Positions 25,069 through 36,560 of a stretch of DNA of 64,000 nucleotides are shown here, piece by piece; position 1 is the first letter of the stretch, and the number at the start of each line of letters is the position of its first letter. Position numbers and translations under genes: made by a program. This DNA comes from Gonapodya prolifera JEL478 (taxonomy: Eukaryota > Monoblepharomycota > Monoblepharidomycetes > Monoblepharidales > Gonapodyaceae). The notes beneath the pieces were generated by a model, which worked only from the letters and a program-made list of their open reading frames with translations, had not been told where the DNA came from and searched no databases. Location: positions 97,868 to 161,867 of the forward strand of contig KQ965839.1 of NCBI GenBank assembly GCA_001574975.1. Direction: 5' to 3'.

Positions 25069-28000
25069 TCAACTTTGTTCCGTTTGAGCACTACCGCCAC
25101 CTGGTGCCTGCCCCGATTCCACAGTCCCGCCATCACCTAGAGTCCCAAAAACAACAGGTTGAGGCTGAGCGCTAGCTCCACTACCCGTTCGCCCCCAGAC
25201 GGACCCATATCTCGCACCTAGAGTCGCCTGTGTCCGACCTACACCACCACCCTCTTGAGTGGAGAGTCCTTGGGATTCTCTTTCCCTTTCTCGTTCACCC
25301 CAGCCACCTTGGCTCCACCTGCGGCCTGTCGTGTTACCTTCCCCTCCAAATGCATTCAATGCAGATTGAGCCTTGTCCCGCACTTCGACATCAGCGTCAT
25401 CCAAGATTCGCTCAATGTGTTGAGGATAAGATATATCGCGAAGGACCGAGAGCCTTTCAGGAGTGCCTGCATCATCGACCCAGGTCAGATTGATTGAGAC
25501 CCAGCACGCGGCAGTTCGGTGAGATGGAGATGGGTGTGACTCAAAAATAAATGGTGTCGATAACTTGTGATTATATGCCGCAAAGGCATGCTGGACAACT
25601 CACCCAAAACCTTTTCACTGCCTCGAGAATAGTATTGCTGCTCATTAAAGCCCCCTTATGGCGCTCCGTTCCAATTGCAACATTGACAACCAGGTAGAGA
25701 ACCTGAAAATAAAGTGGGTGGTAGATGTAGTTCCGAAAGAACGCACATCCTTCAACAGAGAATAATTACCTGGAGCGCGATACCATCCCTCACGTCGGAC
25801 CTGGATTCCTCATCTCCGTCCATGTCCATTTTCGAACTTGCCACATCCCCAAAAGTGCACTCCCGTGTGCACCACCGAAGATGGTTCTCGAGGAATTTGA
25901 TCAGTCGTGCTTCCCCCAGACCGGAAAACAGATAATCGATGTCCTAAATCAAAGCCCATATCTGTCGCACCTGGCTTCACTGCACCAACCTCATGAACAC
26001 GGTACCTCTTCCCGACCAACAGTGATATTCCTCATTGCGTTCATCGCCTGCTCCCTCACTGCCAGTTCCGGTTCTCTCCAGTCTTCCATGCTCACTTCGC
26101 CCAAAGCGCCGTTATCGTCAGCATCTGGGTCCATACCCCCACACAGCCCCACCAGCGCGTCCCAGCCGAGGCCAGAATGTGGAGAGCCCGCCGTGCCAGA
26201 CACAACCGAGCGCTTAACCTCCGCTAAGAAGGGAGAGGAGTCGAACGTAAGGATCGATATCTTGTGGCGAAAGTTCATTTTGGTCCTACCATCTGCACCA
26301 AACAGGAGGTTCTTGAGGCACCAGATAGCGTTGAGCCTCAAATGAGGATTCGCGTGGCGTGTAAGCGACACGAGGTGAGGCAAGGGGTTGGGAGGATTCA
26401 AGAACGCCTGAATGGTGCTCGAAGACTTTAGTTCATTCACTCACACAGTGACACATCACAGAACCATACCTTCTTCCCCGGCTCTTTCCCCTCCAGTACC
26501 ATATTACACATCCCCGCAACCGCCTCCCTCACTAAGTCCTCGTGCATCCCAGTGCCACTGCCACGCTTCCCACCAACCTCCTCGTCCACCACCGCAGAAA
26601 GCACAGCCGCAACGTTGGCATCGGCCAGCGATGTGCGGAGCAGCTTGGGCGATCGCGACAACGACCGCACTGTTGCGCACGCCGCCACCCGCACTGAAGC
26701 TGCAGAACGGGGATCCAAATCCCGCAGGTGCTTGTCCTTCCCGGCCACGATGTAAATGAGTAGCGGCAGAATGTGCGGAACGGAAGCCACCGTCGCGCAT
26801 CGGGATGGTTCCGAGAGGGACGACGCCGCCGCAAGAGCGGCCAAAGCCGAGGCAAGCAGCGTGACGCCCGGGTGGGGACCACGCGGCGCCGACACGACAC
26901 GGCGGCTCGACTCCATGTCCGGGCCTACGCCGAGCTGCTTCGCAAGGGTACGCACGAGTACGACCAGGTTGTCCGCGGCCATGGCGTCCGCGGCTCGGTT
27001 GCAGAAGAGAGGGTCGGAGCCCACGAGACGGGCAAGGGTTGACAGAGCTGTGGAGAGGAGGGCGATAGCAGGGCCGTCGTAGATGGGCGGAGGGGCGGGG
27101 CGGGNGGGTTCTGCGGAGGTTTGCCATTGGGGAGGGACTGGCACGAGAGGGGGGATGGAGGGCGGGTTCTCGGAAGTGAGTTTAAGGAGTGCGGGGAGGA
27201 CGCGGCGGGAAAGGTGGTCTGAGACGGTGGAGTAGGAGGGAAGAAGGGTAAAGCTGGAAGATGGGGGACAGAAAGTAACGCGGTATGAAGCATTAAGATG
27301 GACACCACCAAGATACCAAAGTACACAATCTTGCCACTCACACTTCGCAAGCCCACACTTTGGTCTCTTTCCCGCCCTCCCGCACCTTCCCCGCCACCAT
27401 ATCCACGATTTCGTCAGGTCCACCAAGCGCGGCTTTGCCCCCTTTCCCCCGCAAGAGCTCCTCCGCCACGTCGCGGGCATGATGTCCCTCCAGAAGCGCC
27501 GCGAGGGCTTCGAGCGCCGCCGCGGCTTCTCTGTCTCCGGGGCTTCCGACTTTAGCACCCAGGGATCCCTTGACGCAGGCGGCGAGCAGGGACGCCGCGT
27601 GGGCGGCGGTGTGCGAGTCAAGAATGGAGGCGCGGGCGAGGTCGGCCACTAGCCGGGCTGCGAGCGCGGTGAGCCGTGTGGGGACGGGGGAGAGGGCGGA
27701 CGGAGTCGCGAGGAGGTTGACGAGGACCGATGCAATGGCTGGCGGGAGAGCAATGTGCGCGGGTGCTGCAGGGGGGCCGGCTGCAGCGTCGTTGGTGGGT
27801 CGGTCGTTGGTGCTGCACGTCAGCAGCGCCTTCGCGGCACGCAGGGCGGCGTCGACGACGCGCGTGTCCTCGTGGCCCAGGAGGGCGAACACGGGGGGAA
27901 GGAGTGTGGACTCGTCGAGGGTCCAGTCCGGGAATGGGTAGGTGGAGGCGTGGCCCGCGAGGGAGGAGACGACGGATAGGGCGGTGACGCAGGGGTCCGT

Positions 28001-28880
28001 AGATGTGGGGTTGGGGAGGCGTGGAAGAAGGTGGAGTGTGGAGGTGAGGCTGGGGGATTGTGGGGGTTAGTTTTGGATGGGGACGGCGATGTGTGGAGCC
28101 TGGAGAGTCAAGAATCCGGCTCCTTGCACCATTCTTGGTGAAAAGTCCAGACCAAGGAGATTCCCGTTCTTTGCAACAGGAACGGCGGAGAGTCCAAACG
28201 ACCGCGAGATTCCGGTGTCTTTCACCATTCCTCGTTGAGAGTCCAAAAGACGGGAGATTCCGGTCCTTTGCACCATTCCTGGGAGCAAGACGAAACAGCT
28301 CCTGAATGACGCCGGTGCTAACAGACTGTGATATGTCACATGTCCTTTGTGTCTTCTCCACCTCAATCTCAATACGGAATGACGCCGGTGCTGACCGACT
28401 GTCCCACACAAGTGGCACGTCTTGCGCGTCCTCTCCTCCTCAATTTTAATGTGGAATGACGCCGGTGATGACGGATCGTCACATACGTCCCGTCCACCAT
28501 ATTCGGTGTCATTGCACCACCCTCCTCCATTCTTTTCGCAATTGCGCGACGCCATGTCGTTCCCCTCCATCTATTCCTTCTCTCTCTCCACCTCCACCTC
28601 CACCTCCACCTCGGCTGACGTTAACGACGCGCTCTCCACTCACTCACAGGGTCTCCAATCCTGCTTTGACGAGCGCATCCTTCCGCCTCGCGCTTCCTAC
28701 GGCAGCGTTCCTGACCTGTCGCAGGACCTGGCCGAGCTGGGACGCGCTTGCTGCGACTCCTGCAGCATCCGAGACGTCCAGAGCGCGACTTGTCTGGTCC
28801 TTGGCGACGGCGAGAGCTCCGACGAGGGCAGCGGTCCCATCCTGGGTGGAAGACATGCTCGCAGGGGTCGTCTCCTTCAT
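25069..28880 (-). CDS. ARMC8: Armadillo-repeat protein ARMC8 / Gid5 (Vid28), GID-CTLH ubiquitin ligase
   Basis: Armadillo-repeat scaffold of the GID/CTLH E3 ligase, which targets gluconeogenic enzymes in yeast. The N-terminal exon 28880-28648 ends in QVRNAAVGSARRKDALVKAG. After a 598-bp intron the next exon (from 28049) continues LTSTLHLLPRLP with the phase preserved, then HEDTRVVDAALRAAKALLTC. The C-terminal part has NPHLRLNAIWCLKNLLFG, REQAMNAMRNITVGREE and PERLSVLRDISYPQHIERIL, followed by DDADVEVRDKAQSALNAF, matching ARMC8/Vid28. A Gly/Gln-rich tail ends before the stop at 25069. One ambiguous base (27105) lies in the coding region. Start 28880 is preferred; the frame is open further upstream. 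Exon limits between 25,490 and 25,990 were not all resolved. Confidence 0.85.
28119..28295. repeat. Degenerate tandem repeat A (about 48-bp unit) in ARMC8 intron 1
   Basis: About four units recur around GAGATTCCGGT, CTTTGCACCATTCCT and GAGAGTCCAAA, at about 28119, 28160, 28209 and 28256. The units differ by substitutions and small indels. Confidence 0.75.
28304..28490. repeat. Degenerate tandem repeat B (about 75-bp unit) in ARMC8 intron 1
   Basis: Three units start with GAATGACGCCGGTG at 28304, 28377 and 28454 (spacings 73 and 77). Each is followed by a CGACTGT-like box and a CTCCxCCTCAAT box. It adjoins repeat A, so most of the 598-bp intron is repetitive. Confidence 0.8.
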
Positions 28881-29434
28881 TTGATGCGCGCCTCCGCTTG
28901 GAAAGGTAAGGGGGCCTGAATCGGAAGGGGGGCTCTTCTTTGCGCCCTGTCCAAAGTGGGTCAAGAAACGAACGTGATTTACGAGTCGAGAGAGCAATAA
29001 GGCGCAAATTAATTGAGTCAAGCGAGTTGACTGGCATGCGTGAAATGCGGAGTGCGAAGGTTACAAACGCCATCATCGACGCATCGGACATTCCCTACTT
29101 GGTACAACACTTCATTGTGTGAGTACGCTGATTGCAACGTGCAGATGAGTGTGATAACGTTGGCGAGGAGAGAGAGCGTTGTGGCACAGTTGGTGGCCGC
29201 AGGAGAGCTCGGGGCTCCCACCTGAAGGGTCACACCCGCGCAGCGACGAATTGCCGGGCTGTCTGATTCAGCGGTTTGGAAACGACTCAATCTTTGCACA
29301 CCGATTCAATTCACCTGCTCGGGCGAACGGAAACTGCACGAATCTCCAATCCCTGACTCTCGGTGAAAGCAGCTCCAGGCTTTACAACCCCACACTGTGC
29401 CACGCCTTGATCGCCCGCGCTTGCTGCAACTCGG
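28881..29434. promoter_or_regulatory. Divergent intergenic region between ARMC8 and the CLC gene
   Basis: 554 bp without a supported gene. Several overlapping short open frames occur on both strands, but none shows a domain. It holds both promoters by position; no specific element was recognised. Confidence 0.4.
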
Positions 29435-32400
29435 ATGGCTCAAGATTCAGTACTCTACGGAACGTTTCCGTCGCGCGTCTCCGGTGCTCCGCGCAACTCC
29501 TCCAGCGACTCCGAAACCACCCTCCTCGTGCCCCAAACGTCGCCCGATCTTGCGTTTGCAGGCGAGTCCCCGCCCCCGCGCTTCCACCTTGCAGACGCCC
29601 ACCCGGACGATCCGCACGCCAACGATCCATTCGTGCCACCGCGCGTTCGACCAGCTGCCGACCAAGGGATCGGGGATGCCGATGGTACCCCACAGTTGAC
29701 ATCCACCGTGTCCGAACCAGGGCTAGGCCGACGCACGGAGTATGGGGAGATGGAAGCTATCGATTGGGCGCATGACACGCTCCGTGAGTCACTGAGACGG
29801 CGTCAAGTGCTCAGGCTCAAGGGTTGGAGGGGATCTGTGCAACGGGCGTGGTACGCCGTTCAGGCATGGGTACTCGTGACTTTGATCGGTGTATTGGCGG
29901 CGATTTTCGCAGGTATGAAAAACCAGGAGCACCTGTTCCGGAGCGTTGGGAAATTGTGCAACACTCACCTGCATCTACCATAAAGCATTCATCGTCGTCA
30001 CTTCCGAATGGCTCTCCGACCTCAAAGAGGGCTATTGCGTCGGTGGCATCTGGAACAACCTTGCCTCATGCTGCCCTCAAGGTCAAGGTACTTCGACGCA
30101 ACAACCTACCAAAATCGCACCAGGTTAAACAGACGACCTTACCCCACCTCTCCACTTCCATTTCCCCCTCCCTCTCTCACAGACCCGACGCAATGCACTT
30201 GGGTCCGATGGGGCGCGCTGTACTCCCACCCGACCGAAACGTCCGAGTTCTGGACCGGTTTCGCAGCGTACGCCACGGTGGGATGCGTCCTGTGCGGACT
30301 TGCCGCCACAATGGTCAAAGTGAGTCCTGCTCCCTCCCGCACACTTCTTCCCATAACTTGGTAGCTTACATCTCTTCATATGTCCTCGCAACTCATCACC
30401 GCGACACCGGCAAGTACATCGCCCCGTTCGCCGCCGGCTCGGGCATTCCCGAAGTCAAGACAATTCTCGGTGGATTCGTGATGAATCGCTTCCTCTCTAT
30501 GCCGTAAGTTTTGTTTCACACCGCTGGCCTTGGTATTATCCCTTCGTTCACACCCATGTTCACCCTCTCCACACAATCAAGAACACTCCTTGTAAAAACC
30601 GCAGGACTCGCGCTCGCGACCGCCTCGGGCGTCAACCTGGGCAAAGAAGGACCCCTCGTGCACGTTTCCTGCGCTATTGGTAACATCGTGACCAAGTGAG
30701 CTGAAACGTAACCTAGGCAACGTACGGCTACATTTGTGTTTGACGAGACATCGCCTCGTATTGTGCAGGTTCTTCCCAAAGTACGATCTGAATGAAGCCA
30801 AGCGGAGGGAAATTTTGTCGGCGGCGAGTGCGGCGGGGTACGTTGTGGATCGTTTGTGGAGGTTCGACAAGGTACTCACAAGCTCTTCAACTTGGTCCCT
30901 CCATCTGGAAACAGCGTGAGGTATGATTCCCAAAGCCCTTCTATCCACTCCCGCGCCTTCTCAATCACACACCCACACTCCACGCAGCGTCGCCTTTGGA
31001 GCACCGAGTACGTCTCGCCAATCACATTCCGTAACGTACCTCTCACCTCTCGCCCTGCAGTCGGTGGCGTCCTGTTCGCCCTGGAGGAAGTCTCGACGTA
31101 CTTTGGCCCAGGGGCGCTGTTCAGGTCGTTTTTCTGCGCTTTGGTGGGGGCGTTTACGCTAAGAGTGATCAATCCGTACGGGACGGGGAAGTGGGTACCA
31201 GATCTTCAACAACACGACTTCCCACGTTGACATTACCTTACGCCAACTTCCGATTCGACCTTTACTCTTCCGCCCCCCGTTGCACCCAGAATCGTCCTTT
31301 ACGAAGTCGACTTCACAATCGGCTGGCGCCTCCACGACGTCCCCTTCTTCATCCTCCTCGGCGCCCTTGGTGGACTTGTCGGCGCGTTCGTGATCCACGC
31401 CAACATGCGCGTTGCGCGCATCCGCAAGTTTCTCGGCGCACAGCGGTGGCCAATCCGCGACGCCGTCACGGTGACGCTCGTCACTGCCTTGGTGAGCTAC
31501 GCGATGCTGCCGACGAGAGCGAATCTCGGCCGCCTGGTCGGGAATCTGGTGAGAGAGTGCAGTGAGGTGGATGAGGAGTTCGAGGGGCTGCTGTGTGGGG
31601 AAGGACCCATTTCTTCAACGGTTGCGTGAGTGTTTTCACTTTTCTTGGGCGTGAGCTGTTGGACGAGTCGTTTCACTTTCCGTTGGAAAAAACCAGGATA
31701 CTACTCGTTTCGTTTTGTGTCAAAATATTCCTTCTCACCTTCACTATCGGGATAAAAGTGCCCGCGGGCATATTTCTTCCTCCTCTTGCTATTGGAGCAC
31801 TTGCTGGTCGAGCTCTTGGAATGGTGGGTACCACAGCGCCGTTCTTCCAGGACCATGCACCCGCACTGACGACACCCAACAGGTTGTGCAAGCACTACAC
31901 GAGTCCGACCCCACCAATCTGTTCTTTGCCCGGTGCAGTCGCGCCAAGGACCCGTCGCAATGCATATCTCCGGGTCTGTATGCCCTGGTCGGGGCGGCAG
32001 CAGCACTGGGCGGCGTAACGCGCATGACAGTCAGCTTGACAGTGATCATTTTCGAGCTCACGGGGGTCCTCGACTACAGTGAGTGCGAGTTTAATGATGT
32101 TGAGCATCTATTCATTTGACATCGCAACCCCCAGTCCTTCCGTTGATGTTTGCAATTATGACATCTAAATGGGTGGGAGATGCCTTTGGAACGGAGTCAA
32201 TTTACGAGGGCCTTATCACGGTCAACAAGCTTCCGTACCTTTCGACCCGGATCGGTGAGTGAAAGTCCACCGACCCCTCTTTCTTGTTTTTGAGCGGCGA
32301 TAACCCGGAACGCCTGTCAGACTATGTCCACCCTTTTCACGCAATGGACATTTGTCATGGAGTCAGTAGCATCACGAGCATACCGGCGACTGGTGCCACG

Positions 32401-32880
32401 CTCGATGATTTACGTCAAATTCTTCACACCCATAATCATCATCAGTACCCCGTAACAGATCAAAACGGATATTTATTGGGCGTTGTTAGTGCCCGGGACT
32501 TATGGTGTGCCATTGAAGAAGCGTGGGACCACGGGCATCATGGTGGAACCGTGTGTTCGTTCTTGGAGCGGCCACCTCCTGGAGTTGGTGATCTCGCTCA
32601 CTTGGATGAACCTCAAGGAGCTGGACCTACGAGTTTCAACCTACGGAGCTGGATTGATACGACGCCCTTCTGCGTGCAGTCAGGCTTGTCGGTTCAAGTT
32701 ATTATTGAATATGTTGCGAAACTCGGACTCCGATATGTCGTTGTTGTGGACATGGGAGTCCTGAAAGGCATGATCACTAAAAAAGACTTGTTGCGGCACG
32801 TCGAGGAGTGCGAAGGGGATTCGCCCCACGAACCTCGGATGCTGGAGTCGGAGTTTGAGAGGAAGATGGCATCACTTTAA
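29435..32880 (+). CDS. CLC-family chloride/proton antiporter with CBS domains (CLC-3/4/5, Gef1 type)
   Basis: Intracellular CLC exchanger acidifying Golgi or endosome-type compartments. The cytosolic N-terminus ([14 protein letters not shown]...) precedes helices beginning [14 protein letters not shown] and [18 protein letters not shown]. Selectivity motifs are present: [23 protein letters not shown] (gating glutamate) and [17 protein letters not shown]. The segment [20 protein letters not shown] retains the proton-pathway glutamate expected for an antiporter rather than a channel. The C-terminus holds two CBS domains ([20 protein letters not shown] ... [20 protein letters not shown] and [20 protein letters not shown]). 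About twelve exons; stop TAA at 32878-32880. It is the last conserved gene before the transposon island. Confidence 0.93.
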
Positions 32881-33060
32881 CATTTAATTATATATACAGG
32901 GAAAGATTATAGTGATAGGGACCTTGCGCAACAATTTATTTTTCACTCGCAAAAATACTTTAGGCGCCTCGAGTGAAAACTTGATTATTGACCTTGCTGC
33001 ACAATTTAAAAATATCAATACACAACTCTTTCCCTGATGGACCGATCTTCCTTAGAGCTT

Positions 33061-34224
33061 GCAGGAATGGCCGTCATGAGCACGCAAAGGAGGCAGGAAC
33101 AGCAGCGGCGGCGCTCACAATTGCCGCTTCAATCATCCCACGGGAACGCCCTACTTTCCCCTCCACTTGCATGGATCTGGACGCAATGACACCTGTGGAA
33201 TGTAGGCTGAGGTTTAGGTGAGTTGCGGTGCCATTCTCTCCACGGATCGGGCATTGGATGACCTGGGCGGTGTCTGTGGTCAGGTTTGACAAAACCAACA
33301 AGCCCTCCACATACTGGCAATTGTCAGCATGGACAACAGATTGATAGTACCTGGGACTGAGGTACTCTGTATTGTGCTCCACCACCTCTCCTTCCCCACC
33401 CGCTTGGATGACATCATCAAGGAGTTTGGCTGTGAAGGCAGTGAGATTTCACAGATTTACCAGTGGGGCATTGCCCACATCTGCGCACTATTCAGTAATG
33501 TTTTGTACTGGGACAAGGATCAGCTCACATTGGAGGTTCTCTGGGAATACGCAGATGCTGTTCGGGATGCCAGCGCACCATATGTGGATTGCTTTGGATT
33601 CATGGACAGCACAGTCTGGCAGATATGCAGACCATTGCAGTATCAGCAGCAATTGCTAACAGACATCATCAAGTACTGGCACTAAAGTTTTACAGAATTA
33701 TGGCCCTGGACAGGATCATGATACATCTTGGGGGGCCATTCAACAGCCCATTTCATGACACTACTTTATGGAAACAGAGCGGGGTCAAAGATCTTCTTGT
33801 TGAACATGGTGAGTGCCGCAATTGTTGTTGTTTGCCTTCAAATTGGTGCTCTACACCCTTTGTAGCTTTTGGTCCCAATGGTGAAATTCTCTTTGTCTAC
33901 AGTGATCCTGGGTACTCAGGCAAATTCCCCCACCTCCAGTACCCCTTCAAGTCAGCTTTTCCAATGCTGGAACAGCACGCTTGCAATGTGGGAATGAGCT
34001 GGCATTGGATTTGTGTGGAGTGGGGATGGGGGAAGGCGAAAACAGAATTTGCTGCTCTGGACTGGTGGCAAATGCATAACATTTTGTTGTCTCCAATTGC
34101 TTTATATTTTTGTTGTGGTATTTTACTAACTAATGTTCTTACATGTCTGTATGGGAGTGAAACTTCGTCACACTTTTGGTGCNNCCCCCCCCCCCCCCCC
34201 TATTGGAACATTATTTATGTGTAA
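33061..34224 (+). pseudogene. PIF/Harbinger-type DDE transposase (frame-disrupted)
   Basis: RNase-H-fold DDE_4 transposase. The N-terminal part reads DAMTPVECRLRFR, then after an intron FDKT and VPGTEVLCIVLHHLSFPTRL. The first catalytic Asp is in CFGFMDSTVWQICRP, the second in VYSDPGYSGKFP, and the acidic third position in CVEWGWGKAK. The C-terminal GILLTNVLTCLYGSETS is shared with the copy near 50,600. The frame shifts near 33,660, where the text passes from QYQQQLL to HQVLALKFYRIMALDRIM. Two unresolved bases and a 16-C run at 34183-34200 lie near the end. Decayed or affected by sequence errors. Confidence 0.75.
34185..34200 (+). repeat. Homopolymer C16 next to unresolved bases
   Basis: A run of 16 C follows two N (34183-34184). 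It is probably an assembly-difficult homopolymer in the 3' part of the transposase. Confidence 0.9.
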
Positions 34225-34254
34225 ACCAATAGATTTTATAAACTTCTAGGTTAA

Positions 34255-35890
34255 TTCAACACTATTAATACTGCTTTTTTATGGTTGGAGGGGCTGGATG
34301 AGGTGGACGAGCAAATTCTGCATTGCTCAGTTGGTCTCCCCCCTTTGTTCCTGCTCCATCCTCTGTTCTTCCAACTGCACCCTCTGGAACTCCAGCTCCT
34401 CTTGTCAAAGTGCATGGTCCTGAGTCTGTTTGTCCATCATTTGGGCAAGAGTGTTGATGACGGGATCCAGCTTCTTGTTTTCCTTGTCCATGAGGTCCTT
34501 AATGCCCCTGAGCATGTCACATGCATCCTTTGCAACCGTCCGCCGCTTTTTTGCCAGTGGTGTTCTCTCCAGCTCCAACAACTCCTTGCTGTCGCCACTC
34601 CCTGTCCTTGTCCGAATGCCTATCTTGTCAGATAGGCGCTGCAGAGCGTTTTCATGAGTTGCTGGCATAGAGGAGATACAATTGGTGCTAAAACAGTTGC
34701 CAAGGCTGGAATTGCCTGTGCATTGCTTCAATAAACAGGACTCACCTGCATGTATCTGCATTTCCATTTTTTGCTTCCTCATGACTTCATTCCGCCTTGC
34801 ATCTTGCTCTGCTGTGTATCCTGTATAAAACTTGGTAGGGGGTTGCATGTGCAATTGTGGGCAGGGCGTCATTGGGGGTTTGAAATCAATTTGATTTGTG
34901 CGCAAAATTTGAAAACTCACTGCCCCCAGAATTCCTTGGCCAACTTTGCTACACAACCTAGGTGAGCTGCACAAGCCTGTAATCTGCAGGAATGTGTATA
35001 TATGATCAGATGTACATAGCAAGACGTAATGTGCATAGAACTCACCTGCAGGAATCTGATGCCAAACTTAGGGCACATCCTGCAGGTGTGCACATCTAAA
35101 CCCGCGGCCACAGCAGCTAATACCCAACACTGATACTACACTATATACTCCACGTTAGTGGATGTCAGTGAGACAAACTTGTCCAATTGAGTGTACTGCT
35201 CATTGTCTCCAGATTTCTTGAGAGCGTTGAGGTTCTTCTTGTGATACATGTCCTGTACTTGTTCCAGTTTTCAGGTGATGTTGGTGTTGAGGTTCACAAG
35301 CACGTCTGCAAGCTCCATGTAGTTCTCCACCAGCTTTTCTCCTGGGACACACCAAAAAGGCTCCATTTCAATGGTAAGTTGGAGAAGGTGGAGGACCATT
35401 GCCATTAGCCATCAGAATGGTGCCTTCCTCAGTCCACCAGCAGCTGGCTTGTCACCAATTGCCCCATATTGTTGGTTGAGCTGCATTAGGGGTGAGATGG
35501 CTGTGGGGGCGGCAAATTGAGGGGGGGAAAGGTGGTAGAGTTTGTTGCCACTTACTTGGGGTTTCTGCAGTCCAATTGGAGCCACAAGTCCACCATTCAG
35601 TGGATTCCTATAGTCCTTCCTTTGTTGCTTCTCTTCTGCAGTAAGGCAAGGCCATCCAGGGCCATGCTTTGCCTTCTTGGGTTGCCCGTGCCCCATGCTG
35701 CGTTGGGAGTTGATTTGGGGCAGGGACGCACATCCGAGAGGCGCAGCACCCAAATTGAATATCTTGTTGTCGGAATTGGCAGGGTATTGGATGGGGTGGA
35801 CCTGGGGATGAAGGGGAAAGGCGACGACAGGGAATAAATTTAAGTCACTGCCATGGGGTGATTCGGGGCTTTTGAGGCCCACAGCTGCAG
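34255..35890 (-). CDS. Harbinger accessory protein (coiled-coil), interrupted by a solo LTR
   Basis: Minus-strand open segments lie convergent to the transposase. The N-terminal part near 35,880-35,410 is Pro/Gln-rich and includes TAEEKQQRKDYRNPLNGG. The middle has TGYTAEQDARRNEVMRKQKM. The C-terminal part has SKELLELERTPLAKKRRTVA and DMLRGIKDLMDKENKKLD, a basic patch followed by a coiled coil. This fits the second, DNA-binding ORF of Harbinger elements in position and orientation, but no Myb/SANT helix was recognised. The 229-bp LTR-like insertion at 34947-35175 splits it. Exon structure was not resolved. Confidence 0.5.
34947..35175 (-). mobile_element. Solo LTR-like element, copy 1 (5-bp TSD AACTT)
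   Basis: 229 bp with TG...CA ends, flanked by a perfect AACTT duplication (34942-34946 and 35176-35180). Read on the minus strand it has a TATATA-like box, several CCTGCAGG palindromes and a GCAGGTGAGT splice-donor-like sequence. Two other copies are at 36302-36534 and 62746-62984. The 5-bp TSD and TG/CA termini indicate integrase-mediated insertion, as for a solo LTR or a TRIM. No internal retrotransposon genes were found in the window. Confidence 0.8.
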
Positions 35891-36087
35891 CCAGGAACTC
35901 ACATGATGTCTGTGATGTTGTCCATTGATGGACATTGGTCTAGTAGCAAGGGGGCAGTGAAGAATTAATTTTCATTCAAGGGGGTTTCTAGTGTGATTTT
36001 CACTCATGGATTTTCACTACAAAATATCCTTTGGCATTAAGTAGCCAAATGAAAATGTGTGAGTGAAAATTATTGCACAAGGTCCCT

Positions 36088-36104
36088 AATAATAATAATA
36101 ATAT
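36088..36104 (+). repeat. TAA microsatellite
   Basis: (TAA)n of about five units immediately right of the Harbinger 1 end. Confidence 0.85.
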
Positions 36105-36301
36105 GTTATTTTTTGGTTTTTGAAGAGGGCAGAAGTTCTTCACTGCTGAGCATTACAGCAACCCCTGCTAACACTGCAAGACCACACAAGAGCCACCACA
36201 TCAAATCATAGGATCACATCATATTGTATTCCAAGCCACCCAAGTACGACCCAAGGAACTCCAGTATCGGGTGCCCTACCAGTGAAATAACAGACAGGGT
36301 T

Positions 36302-36534
36302 TGTCACACTGACATCCACTAATGTGGAATATATAGAGTAGTATGAGTTTTGGGTATTAGCTGCTGTGCCACTACTGTGGCCGCGGGTTTAGATGTGCAC
36401 ACCTGCAGGACATGCCCTAAGTTTGGCATCACGTTCCTGCAGGTGAGTTCAAAGCACATTACAACTTGTTATGTATATTTGATTACACATACACGTTCCT
36501 GCAGGCTTGTGCAGCTCACCTAGGTTGTGTAGCA
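36302..36534 (+). mobile_element. Solo LTR-like element, copy 2
   Basis: 233 bp homologous to copy 1 but in the opposite orientation (TGTCACACTGAC ... GTTGTGTAGCA). It has TG...CA termini. The flanks (GGGTT and TTATG) do not form a target duplication, so it may have recombined or its flanks have decayed. Confidence 0.75.
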
Positions 36535-36560
36535 TTATGCCAAACTTCCTTCCCTGTTTT

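Larger units (their letters stand above)
32918..36086. mobile_element. PIF/Harbinger-like DNA transposon 1, complete ends
   Basis: Terminal inverted repeats are present: GGGACCTTGCGCAACAATTT onward at 32918-32950, and its inverse ending GCACAAGGTCCC at 36057-36086. Both ends are flanked by TA. The 3.2-kb interior holds a DDE_4-type transposase (plus) and a convergent coiled-coil accessory gene (minus), the usual two-gene Harbinger layout. A solo-LTR-like sequence is nested at 34947-35175. The TIR sequence recurs, diverged, at 59911-59935 and in a small MITE at 60279-60489. Harbinger elements normally make 3-bp TWA duplications; here only TA is shared, so the subfamily is uncertain. Confidence 0.8.

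Noticed and set aside
26437-27621. Long plus-strand open frames opposite ARMC8
   Set aside because: Same cause: high-GC third positions of ARMC8; Arg/Pro-rich products with no family.
28541-28919. Plus-strand gene beginning MSFPSIYSFSLSTSTS
   Set aside because: Lies antisense to the first ARMC8 exon, which splices in phase to conserved armadillo repeats; the sense frame is low complexity.
36302-36534. Target duplication for LTR-like copy 2 and copy 3
   Set aside because: Flanking 4-6 bp do not match at either copy; only copy 1 has a true duplication.
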